DNA of 58,500 nt. It comes from Neocallimastix lanati (nom. inval.) (taxonomy: Eukaryota; Neocallimastigomycota; Neocallimastigomycetes; Neocallimastigales; Neocallimastigaceae). Shown piece by piece: positions 47,726 through 55,877 of the stretch. How positions within the stretch are numbered: position 1 is the stretch's first letter; each line of letters opens with the position of its first letter. Made by a program: the position numbers and the translations under genes. The notes under the pieces are model-generated. The model searched no databases. It saw only the letters and a program-made list of their open reading frames with translations, and had not been told where the DNA came from. The stretch covers positions 450,001-508,500 of the forward strand of contig JACVTC010000050.1 of the NCBI GenBank assembly GCA_016946835.1, read 5' to 3'.

Positions 47726-49639
47726 TTAACTATTAAATAAATAAAAAAAAATAAAATCCATGGAAAGCGAAGTCCAAGGTCGGTCAGGAATTTCTAGTGG
47801 GTTCAGAAATCTATAAGGTTTGTGTCTAGAATCCTTTGAACGACAACAGATTTCACAAGATTTAATATAGTCTTTAATATCTTTTTGCATAGATGACCAC
47901 CAAAAGTCACGATTGATTAAGGAGAAAGTTTTCTTGAAACCAAAATGACCAGCAGATGGGGAGTCATGACAGATATTTAATACGGAAGAACGACAGTTAA
48001 GGGGAACATAAATTTTTCCATCAAAGAGTAAGAAGTTGTTGCTTAAAGAAAATTTAATAGATTCTGGGAAGTCTTCTTTAGAGTTGAGTTTTTTGCAGAT
48101 TTCATTATAATATTTATCTTTCTTGTATTCATGGAGTATTTGATCATTTAAAGAGGCAAAGGAAGTGGTAGCGCAAAAATTTTCAGGTTTTAAGACGTTG
48201 AAAGGAATGTCAGAGGACAGTTCTTCTTCATTTGATGCATAATCAGGTCTTCGAGAAAGTGCATTCGCATATATTTCGCTAAAAATATCCTTAAATGGAA
48301 GTAATTTCTTTGGTAATGATTTATTTACTTTATTACTTTCTTTATCTTCTTCTTCTTTATCATTCTTTTTAATAGTATTTAAAGGAGCATAAGTAGTGAA
48401 GGCGCTGGGAAGTACAAGACAATTGGAAATACAATAGTTGGATTTGAAAGAGAGTTCTTTTGAGGCAAAGTCTATAGTGGGATTATGAGTTTCTAGCCAG
48501 TCAATGCCTAAAATAGCACAATACGAAGGAAGGTCAACAACATAGAAACTTGTTTTACATATGTGGTTTTTATATTTTAAGGATATTGGTGCAGTTTTAC
48601 CTATGATTGACTGAATACCACCGATTCCAGATACGTTAGGGAGATTACATTCACTAGAGTAAGGAATATTGTTTTCTTTTGCGAAATATACATCCATTAA
48701 ATTAAGTTGAGAGCCGCAGTCCAGAAGAATTTTAGTTTTTGTAGAAATATTGAAAACATTAAGAGAGAATTCAAAAATTGGTAGCTTTACATCGGGTTGA
48801 TCAGAAATTCTTATTCTTGGAATGGTTTTAGGTTCAAGATTAGTGATATGAGAACTGCTTGAAGAGGCTTTATTTCTGTTTACTAGTGGGCAATGGTCAA
48901 GGGAATGGTTAGCTGATCCACAATAGGCACAAAGATGTTCTTTTCTTCTTCTTTCCTTTTCTTCATTAGACAAAGGACCTCGGGTATTGAATTTGAAAGG
49001 CATTTTTCCTTTATTTTGTCTTCTATTATTATTGTTTCTGTTATTATTTCTGTTATCATTATTATTATTATTATTATTTGATCTGTTTTGTGGATTAGAA
49101 AATTGTCTATGAGCAGCAATACGACTATCTAGTCTAGAGGCAATAGTTTGTAATGCGAAAAGAGATCTTGGTCCTGGAAACATTTCATATATTTTGGTAG
49201 CAATTTGATCGTTAAGTCCATTGAGGAAAGCATCCATTTTAGCTTCTTCATTCCACGAAGATTCGTCAGAATATCTATTGAATTCGAGAATATAGTTTGT
49301 TATTTCACCGATGCGTCTTTGTTTAATTGTCTTCAATTTCTGGTTAGCAATGAAAGTCGAATCGTAGCTCCCAAAAGTAGCCTTAAATCTTGAAGTGAAT
49401 TGTTGATAGTTATTTAAACATGGATCGTTATTTTCAATTAAAGTAGCAGCCCAGTTCATTGCAGAGCCGTAGAGTCTAGAAATGATATACGCAACCTTTA
49501 TTGGATCATTATTAAATCGTTCGGGATCAAGCATGAATATTAGATTCATTTTTGCTAAAAATCCTTTAAAGTAACGACGATCTCCAGCGAATCCATCTTT
49601 ATTGGTAGCACTGGCATTTAAAAAGGTATCTTCTTCCAT
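47726..49639 (-). CDS. Ty3 Gag-protease-integrase fragment lacking RT and RNase H
   Basis: One frame of 637 codons. Residues about 20-190 are a retrotransposon Gag (WAATLIE, FKATFGSYDSTF, LNGLNDQIA). A poly-Asn linker and a CCHC knuckle (CAYCGSANHSLDHC) follow. The aspartyl protease shows LLDCGSQLNLM and ILGIDWLE. Then LPKKLLPFKDIFSE, the usual lead into reverse transcriptase, jumps directly to NALSRRPDY, the usual end of RNase H, so about 500 residues are missing without breaking the frame. The integrase H2C2 finger (HDSPSAGHFG, CEICCRSK) and the start of the core (WTSLSMDF) remain before truncation; the last few codons are foreign AT-rich sequence. It can no longer copy itself but could still make Gag and protease. 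Confidence 0.85.
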   Translation of the reverse strand: MEEDTFLNASATNKDGFAGDRRYFKGFLAKMNLIFMLDPERFNNDPIKVAYIISRLYGSAMNWAATLIENNDPCLNNYQQFTSRFKATFGSYDSTFIANQKLKTIKQRRIGEITNYILEFNRYSDESSWNEEAKMDAFLNGLNDQIATKIYEMFPGPRSLFALQTIASRLDSRIAAHRQFSNPQNRSNNNNNNNDNRNNNRNNNNRRQNKGKMPFKFNTRGPLSNEEKERRRKEHLCAYCGSANHSLDHCPLVNRNKASSSSSHITNLEPKTIPRIRISDQPDVKLPIFEFSLNVFNISTKTKILLDCGSQLNLMDVYFAKENNIPYSSECNLPNVSGIGGIQSIIGKTAPISLKYKNHICKTSFYVVDLPSYCAILGIDWLETHNPTIDFASKELSFKSNYCISNCLVLPSAFTTYAPLNTIKKNDKEEEDKESNKVNKSLPKKLLPFKDIFSEIYANALSRRPDYASNEEELSSDIPFNVLKPENFCATTSFASLNDQILHEYKKDKYYNEICKKLNSKEDFPESIKFSLSNNFLLFDGKIYVPLNCRSSVLNICHDSPSAGHFGFKKTFSLINRDFWWSSMQKDIKDYIKSCEICCRSKDSRHKPYRFLNPLEIPDRPWTSLSMDFIFFYLFNS

Positions 49640-49749
49640 TTTCTTGCTTTTTCAAAATAGATTTATTTGATAATTTAATTATTGAAGAACTTTTATTTAA
49701 GGTAAATACAATTTAAATTTCGCTTTTAATGCCTTACAACTTAAAAAAA

Positions 49750-50240
49750 CCGGCAAAAGCTACTAACTAGAGGTATATACTAGACCTCAAAATAAAATTA
49801 AAAACTATATATTTTAATGTCGCTTTACCTTCACGACCAACCTATAGCCTTCGGTGACTATAGTTCCTTATTCGCCAGAGCTTATTCGAATAGAGCAACC
49901 ACCGAACTGTTGAAGTTGGTTGGTAGGATGTGGTTCTCTTTTAATCCACACTCTCTTTACACTCTAGGGTTTTGAAGCCCGTTTATATTCAAATAATTAA
50001 CGACTATAGTTTCTAACCTACTGAAACTAGTTAATATACGCCGAAACTCTGTTTATGAGCTCTAACCGCTCCTAGTATATTTATCGTATTACCTTAAAAA
50101 TATGGACACGAAGACTTATTATTAAAAATTAAAAATTCTTTTTCTTTTTTTTTGTGTTGCTGTTCTTTCAGTGAATTTTAACTGAAAGAGCTGAGATGTA
50201 GGGCTTACGTCTGAGCTTACCAGCGAGGGCCAACACAAAA
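49750..50240 (-). other. Putative 5' LTR and leader of the left Ty3 element
   Basis: This GC-richer block sits upstream of Gag. On the minus strand it begins TGTGTTGGCCCTCGCTGG and contains a perfect hairpin (TTTCAGTTAAAATTCACTGAAA at 50166-50187). It ends near GCGACATTAAAATATATAG. Without a second LTR the borders cannot be fixed. Confidence 0.45.
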
Positions 50241-50299
50241 TTAAGGAATTAAATAAAAAGAATAAAAGAGAATAAGGATTGTCTATACAGATTCTCCTT

Positions 50300-50316
50300 A
50301 TTAGTAAATTTTATTA

Positions 50317-50376
<60 letters not shown>

Positions 50377-50500
50377 AATTATTTAGCTAATTATTAATAT
50401 ATGTATTTAGTTTTAAGTATTAATTTATCTAAAATATATTATATTCTTTCACTTAGATTATAGTTAAATTTTATCCAAAATTATGTATATGTCCACTTAA
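50300..50500. repeat. Poly-T tract and AT-rich flank
   Basis: About 47 T at 50322-50368 followed by AT-rich DNA; nothing else seen. Confidence 0.7.
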
Positions 50501-50504
50501 TTTT

Positions 50505-50705
50505 CTTTCAGAATTTATCTAATAAATAGTATATTTGTTCAATTAGTTTTACTATAAATTTATCTAATAAATAATATATTTGTTCAATTAATTTACTATA
50601 GAATTTATCTAATAAATAGTATATTTGTTCAATTAATTTTACTATAAATTTATCTAATAAATAGTACATTTGTTCAATTAATTTTATTATAGCATTTATC
50701 TAAGA
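50505..50705. repeat. Minisatellite, about 50-bp unit, four copies
   Basis: The unit contains AATTTATCTAATAAATAGTA then TATTTGTTCAATTAATTTTA and repeats about four times with small changes and alternating length. A degraded fifth copy follows to about 50735. Confidence 0.85.
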
Positions 50706-50739
50706 TACTATTTATTCATTCACCTAAATATATTATAGA

Positions 50740-50756
50740 ATATAGGGTTAGGGTTA
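50740..50756. repeat. Interstitial telomere-like motif
   Basis: TAGGGTTAGGGTTA: two TTAGGG-type units directly after the minisatellite. It is too short to call a telomere relic with confidence. Confidence 0.35.
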
Positions 50757-50772
50757 TATATTCATTTAATAA

Positions 50773-50806
<34 letters not shown>

Positions 50807-51097
50807 TTAAAATCCAAAAGGTATAGGTAGAGTTTCAAAGAGGAATCCAAAGGTAGATAGAATTTAATTTGAAAGTATGTTTATAATAAAGAGTAAGCGA
50901 AGAATCTAAGGAAAAATTGGGCAAGAATTTGAGTAAAGAAGGAATACAAAAGAAAGGTAGATAACCTATAAAAAGAAATAATCCAAAAGATACTAGATTC
51001 AAGAATAGAATTTTTTAAGGAAGTATTCCACAGAAAAAATATTGTTTTGGTGATAATATAATTATTAGCGGTAGCCCAAGAGTTGTTTAAAGTTTTA

Positions 51098-51190
51098 AAA
51101 GAGTAGATTCCAAAAGAGTAGATTCCAAAAAAGTAGATTCCAAAAAAGTAGATTCTTAAAAGAGTAGATTCCAAAAGAGTAGATTTGTCT
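51098..51190. repeat. Tandem 16-bp repeat (GTAGATTCCAAAAGA)
   Basis: Five to six copies of a 15-17-bp unit GTAGATTCCAAAA(A/G)A. The minus-strand open frame of short hydrophobic repeats over this stretch is a by-product. The flanks from 50810 carry scattered ATTCCAAA words. Confidence 0.8.
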
Positions 51191-51695
51191 CGAGAAGGTT
51201 TCGTGTTTTTTGTCAAAGGGTGCTTTTATTGTAACAAATCTTAATGTTACTTAAGATTGTTATAAGGTTTTTTACACAAAAAGGTTCTCGACACTAAAGT
51301 AATTCAAAATATGTTTTATTAAAATAAGTTTTTTTATTAGTAAAAATATAAATTATTATTTTATTAATTAATCATTGTAATATTTTAAATTACTTTAAAA
51401 TTAATTAATAAAAGCACAAGTAAAAATATTTTATTATGAAATTTTACACCTATTTATAGTTTTTCAGGAAAATTAATTATTTTAAGTTATCAGTTGTTAT
51501 TAGTAATTATTAGAAATAAAAGAAAATTAAAGAAAATTAAAGAAAACAAGTTTTCTTTCTAGAAAATGAATCTTAGACGAAAAATGATAAAAAATATTAA
51601 TAAAATAGATTTTTCTAGTTTTATCAGTTCAATTGTTTAACCGATAAACACTAGCAATTTCTTTAATATTCTAGTTATAATAAATAAAAAGTTAT
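51191..51695. other. AT-rich spacer
   Basis: Contains ACAAATCTTAATGTTACTTA followed by AGATTGTTATAAGG near 51235, a weak inverted pattern, and AGAAAATTAA repeats near 51520; no gene seen. Confidence 0.45.
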
Positions 51696-51707
51696 TAAAA
51701 TTTGGAA

Positions 51708-51772
51708 AGAGCGGGTGTCGAACCCTAAGGGTTCAGCCCGACGGTTATGGTAACTTACCATTGAACCATAGT
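51708..51772 (-). tRNA. tRNA-like relic or tRNA-derived SINE head
   Basis: On the minus strand there is an A-box-like TGGTTCAATGG and, about 36 bases on, a B-box-like GGTTCGACACC. These are the internal RNA polymerase III promoter boxes at tRNA-like spacing. The acceptor and T stems do not pair properly (only GGG/CCC of the T stem), and a palindrome GAACCCTTAGGGTTC sits in the variable-arm region. I therefore do not call a functional tRNA and give no anticodon. A tRNA pseudogene or the head of a SINE is likely. Confidence 0.4.
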
Positions 51773-51789
51773 TACTAATTTACTAGTAA

Positions 51790-52610
51790 TGGTAAAGAAC
51801 GAACATATAATGGATTATTAATTAGAATTTCAACTTACTTTAGAATCCATTATATTATTCTTTACTTAATATTACTTTACTATATTTTCTATACTAAAAT
51901 ATTTTCTAAATATATTTATTTTTTTTATATTTTTATTAAAAGTTTCTAAAATATTATCAATAATTTTATATTTTTATTATTAATATCAATATCTATAATT
52001 TAACCTTAAATTTTATTATTTTATTAAAGTGTTTATTATCAATATTAATATTTTATTTTTATTTTCAAATATATTATTATATTATTATTATATTGTATCA
52101 ATATTAAACTTGTATTCTTTTTAGTATTTTATTTTACTTTTAAATTGATTATTTTATATTTTTATTCCCCACAAATAAAATCAAATCTTAATTGATTAAT
52201 AATAAATATTAAATATATTATAGTTTTTAAATTTATTTTATATAAAATATAAGAATATTATATTAACATTCTTGATTAAAAAACTTTATTTTTCTGTAAA
52301 ATCTTTTTAAATTTTGTTTGTTACTTTTCGTATATATTAAATAATTTAGTTTTAGTATATGAAAAATAATATAAAATTATGTAAACAAAATTTATTAAAA
52401 TAAAAATACTTATGAATTAGTTAATTTAAATTAATATAAAATTTTAAGTAATTAGTAATAGTAAATATTTTTTTTTAAATATGATAATAAAATGTAGAAA
52501 GGCTTTACATATTTATTTTTTTTCAAAAAGTATAAATAAGTGAAGTTTTTCAATAATTAAAATGTAGAGAGAAAAAATATTAAAAATAAATAATTAAATA
52601 AAATTCTAAT
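51790..52610. other. AT-rich spacer, no gene seen
   Basis: Long runs of A and T with no repeats of note and no supportable coding sequence on either strand. Confidence 0.55.
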
Positions 52611-52614
52611 AAAA

Positions 52615-52870
52615 CCCGAACCATAACATAATTTATGGTGGAGATATCGGGGAATATTAGAAAAATAAAATTTAATATTATTTATTAATTAAATTATTTA
52701 ACAAAGCCTTGGATATAGATTTCCGGGCTAAGTTTAACCTACATAGTAATTGGGCTAGTAGGCTCTGGACTGCTGTATTTTATATTGAATACAGTAGCCG
52801 TGGTACCCGCGTGGCATGACGCCGTGAAGAGGCAAGCTGCACGTCAGACAGGGTATACTATCAGATTATC
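52615..52870. ncRNA. Structured GC-rich island of unknown nature
   Basis: Three stems stand out: ACCATAA...TTATGGT (52620-52639), a 10-bp stem CTGCTGTATT...AATACAGTAG with an 8-base loop (52770-52797), and TGAC-gcc-GTG...CAC-GTCA (52817-52846). GC content is far above the flanks. There is no long open frame. It could be the LTR or leader of the right Ty3 element, a SINE, or a non-coding RNA gene. I recognise no known RNA family. Confidence 0.35.
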
Positions 52871-52939
52871 CATAAGTTTTGTTAAATAATAATAATTAAT
52901 AATTTAATATTAATATTAATAATAATAAAAGTTATAATA

Positions 52940-52943
<4 letters not shown>

Positions 52944-52989
<46 letters not shown>
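52944..52989. repeat. Poly-A tract
   Basis: About 46 A directly downstream of the structured island, separated by some 70 AT-rich bases. Similar tracts lie at 53572-53616 and 53667-53700. Confidence 0.9.
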
Positions 52990-52991
<2 letters not shown>

Positions 52992-53094
52992 TTGGAAAAC
53001 TTTAGTTTTTGTAGTAACTTTATTTAATTATAGATTATAAAATAAAAAATAATAATTAAAAAAAAAAAGTAATAAAAAGTTAACAAATTTACGA

Positions 53095-53385
53095 AGTTAA
53101 TATTCGAGTAAGACAGTGTTAGCTTGCAGGATATTAATTTCATAAACTCTTATTTACAATTTTGCAAGGTTTTGTAGATTGTAAACGCGAGTATCTCAAG
53201 GAACAAATCCTTGACAATTAGGCAAATACGCCCTAGAACTATAAAACCTTCACGCTGAAGGCAACTACACACTTCAACAGGTGATAGTTTGTTCACTCGC
53301 GCAGAAAATAAGAGGTGGGTCAGGTTCGATCCCTGATAAAACCCTGGTCATTCTTGCGAAGTGACGTTAAAATATATAGTTTTTT
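53095..53385 (+). other. GC-richer block with a perfect tRNA T-arm-like hairpin
   Basis: At 53320-53336 TCAGG-TTCGATC-CCTGA forms a perfect 5-bp stem with the 7-base loop of a tRNA T arm and contains GGTTCGATCCC, an exact B-box. I find no matching A-box or cloverleaf. Its right end (GAAGTGACGTTAAAATATATAG) resembles the end of the leader block of the left Ty3 element on the opposite strand, so the block is probably part of a Ty3-family LTR or leader. Confidence 0.4.
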
Positions 53386-53564
53386 TTATTTTTATTTTAG
53401 GCTTTTATAAATTTGTTCGCCTATTATTATTATTATTATTATTATTATTGCAATAAAATAAAAATATATATATATTTTTTTTCCTTTTATTAAAATAATA
53501 AATATTTCATTAATAAATTTTTTTTAATAAATAATAAATTAAATTTTTCTTTAGTGTAGAACAA

Positions 53565-53620
<56 letters not shown>

Positions 53621-53662
53621 TTTTTTTAACCAATAGTATTATCATAGATATAGATTTATATA

Positions 53663-53704
<42 letters not shown>

Positions 53705-54095
53705 TAATTAATGATAAATATTAAAATAATAAGCAAAAAAATTTTTTTTTTTTTGTAGTACAAATTTTTAATTTTTTTTTAAATAAGAATAAATTTTATA
53801 AATAAATTTTTTTTTTATATTAATAATTCTAAATAATAAATTGTAATTTTTTTTTATGTTTATCAGTTTATTTTATTTTTTTTTAATATATACATGTACA
53901 ATATATATATATAGAATATATAAAATTAGATTATTATTATTATTTTTCAAATAAGTGTATTATTTTTATGATTTTATATAATTAAATTTTTTTTTTTTCG
54001 AAATTTTTATAATTGAAATTTTTTTTTTTTGTGTGTTAAATTTTCTATTATTCGTTATATAATTAATTAAATTTTAATTAAAAAGAAAAATATAA
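53386..54095. other. Homopolymer-rich spacer
   Basis: Two long poly-A tracts, T-runs and AT repeats; no gene seen. It may have accumulated inside the 5' region of the right Ty3 element. Confidence 0.5.
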
Positions 54096-54380
54096 ATAAG
54101 CTGTCTTACAACTCTCTACGCGGGATAGTTGAACACCCACACATAATACTTTATTGTTTTGATCTTGTTGATACTGGGAAGGATACGTTATTATCTTCTT
54201 TATTACAAACAATAAGTTAGCCAAATTAAAAAGAATTTAATATTGCTACCTTCTTTTTATTAAGTTTCTTAATAATTAACAATCGACATTATCAACTTAT
54301 CAATAAAGAGCTAAGGGGACTTATTGTAAGAAGGGTTAACAAGCTATATATTTGATGGTTCAACACTATATAGTTTGGCT
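54096..54380 (+). other. Possible LTR or leader segment of the right Ty3 element
   Basis: GC is moderately raised (CTCTACGCGGGATAGTTG, GAGCTAAGGGGACTTATTG). There is no open frame. Its place 0.6 kb upstream of Gag suits an LTR/leader, but no terminal TG...CA pair could be fixed. Confidence 0.35.
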
Positions 54381-54686
54381 TGTATTTTAACTTTTTATTT
54401 AATATTTCATTAAATGTTATAACAAAGAATTAATAGAATAATAAATATATACAAAAAAGAAATAAAAATAAAAATAAATATACATTATTATTATTATTTA
54501 AGTATTTATACAATTTGCTTTATGTTATATTAATTATTTTAATAAAGGAAATAAATATATTAAATAAAATTAAATAAAGAAGTTATTACTACAAATAAAT
54601 TTAAAAAAAAAAAGATTAAGATATACATATTTTGTGTATTAATGCTTAAGAGAATATAATAAACATTAAAATTCATAATAAAAAGC

Positions 54687-54855
54687 TTCAGATTTTCAAA
54701 TTGCGTTTTTGAGTCTGAATTTATTTTTTTTTTAGTTTCAGATTTTCGAAGGGTGTTTTCGAGTCTGAATTAATTTATCAGATTTTCAGAGAGAGATTCT
54801 GAGTCTGAATTATTATTGGAATAAAGAATTGGATTGTCAGAGGGTTTTCTGAGTC
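54687..54855 (+). promoter_or_regulatory. Four tandem covarying hairpins in the Ty3 leader
   Basis: Four copies at 54687-54719, 54737-54769, 54778-54809 and 54831-54855. Each has an outer stem (TTCAGA/TCTGAA in the first two, ATCAGA/TCTGAAT in the third, TTGGA/TCCA in the fourth), a three-base 5' bulge, an inner stem and a single-G bulge on the 3' side. Inner stems are TCAAA/TTTGA, TCGAA/TTCGA, TCAGA/TCTGA and TCAGA/TCTGA. Both stems change on both sides together, which supports a selected RNA structure. It lies 130-300 bases upstream of the Gag ATG. Confidence 0.75.
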
Positions 54856-54983
54856 CATAATTATATTATTATAAAACAAAGATAAATTTATTTTTTTTTT
54901 TTTTTTGTTATTAAATATATTTTTAAAGTAAACATATTTTTAAATTGGATATCATAGCATTAATACCATTTTTAAATTTTCAA

Positions 54984-55877
54984 ATGGCTGAAAATAAAAT
55001 CAATTTTAAAGAATTAAAAAAGGAATTAAAAGATATCGAGAAAATTTCAAAGGAAAATCTCGATATCAAATCTTGGGAATCAGAAATCCGATTATGGATA
55101 AAACTTGAGGAAGTTACTGATCCCAAAAAGATTTTTACCGCCTGCTTACTCACGTCTACTGGAGAGCCTCGCGAAGTTATCCAGGATTTAATTGAAAGTT
55201 ACAGTACCGATTCTGAATCAGAAAGTGAGGACGAAGAAGAAGAAGAATCTGATTCAGAAGAAAAGAAAAAAGAGGAATATCCTTCCTTAAAGGAAATTGT
55301 AGAAGCAATAGAAACTTTTTATGGTCTTAAAGAAGACCAGAATATGTTACTTCGTGAGCTCCGTGCTTTAAGAATTAAAAGAAATGAGCGAGTAAAAGAC
55401 TTTAATACTCGTTTCCGATCCATATATTTGAAATTAGATAAGAAAAGAAAGAAGCGAGTCAGTGTTCTCGATTATATTGATGCTCTTAGGAACAATGAAG
55501 AAGCTTGGAAAAAGGTCTCCCTTAAGGATGACATTTCTTTAAATCGGGCGTTTGACATTGCCGAAAAAGTTGATAGAGTAATGAATTTGAGACCCTCAAA
55601 AGAGTACTCAACTGAAATTGTCAACCCAAGAATAAATATCAGGAATAATTATCAAAACAACAGAAAGGTAGTAAGAGAGAATTATGAAGTTAGAAGCCCA
55701 AAAAGAAATAAAGATTACGAATTGGAGGACTTAACAAAAAAAATGAAAAATCTTACCATTAAAGCCTGTTTTTATTGTAGCGATCCAGGACATTTGCAGT
55801 ATAATTGTCCTAAGTTAAATGCAATTATTCAAGAAAATAAGAAACGGTTATATAGTGGAAAATCTTTAAACCACTAA
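54984..55877 (+). CDS. Ty3 retrotransposon Gag
   Basis: I take the ATG at 54984 (MAENKINFKEL) as start; the frame is open a little further upstream but only with a TTG. The 297-residue protein has a helical Gag core (WESEIRLWIKLEE, LRELRALRIKRNERVKDFN), an acidic Ser/Glu insert near residues 75-98 and one CCHC knuckle (CFYCSDPGHLQYNC) near the C-terminus. It should assemble the cytoplasmic particle and package element RNA. It ends at TAA 55875-55877, three codons after the slippery site that feeds Pol. The frame has no breaks, and codon use is less A/T-biased than the intergenic DNA. Confidence 0.88.
   Translation: MAENKINFKELKKELKDIEKISKENLDIKSWESEIRLWIKLEEVTDPKKIFTACLLTSTGEPREVIQDLIESYSTDSESESEDEEEEESDSEEKKKEEYPSLKEIVEAIETFYGLKEDQNMLLRELRALRIKRNERVKDFNTRFRSIYLKLDKKRKKRVSVLDYIDALRNNEEAWKKVSLKDDISLNRAFDIAEKVDRVMNLRPSKEYSTEIVNPRINIRNNYQNNRKVVRENYEVRSPKRNKDYELEDLTKKMKNLTIKACFYCSDPGHLQYNCPKLNAIIQENKKRLYSGKSLNH

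Larger units (their letters stand above)
47726..50240 (-). mobile_element. Ty3-type LTR retrotransposon, internally deleted and 3'-truncated
   Basis: The element reads on the minus strand. Its Gag-Pol frame spans 49639-47726; the upstream (right) 49750-50240 is GC-richer and probably holds the 5' LTR and leader, with a possible LTR start TGTGTTGGCC near 50236. Integrase stops early at about 47752, where AT-rich unrelated sequence begins, and no 3' LTR is present. It lies head-to-head with the plus-strand Ty3 element to its right. Confidence 0.7.

Noticed and set aside
49205-49393. 62-codon plus-strand frame
   Set aside because: It is antisense to the Gag coding region of the left Ty3 element.
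50881-51216. 111-codon minus-strand frame with repeated IYFFGIYSFGI
   Set aside because: It is produced by the 16-bp tandem repeat, with no start context or homology that I recognise.
51708-51772. Functional tRNA gene
   Set aside because: A- and B-box-like motifs are present, but acceptor, D and T stems do not form.
54945-54983. Upstream extension of Gag from a TTG
   Set aside because: The first ATG in frame is at 54984 and gives a typical Gag start.
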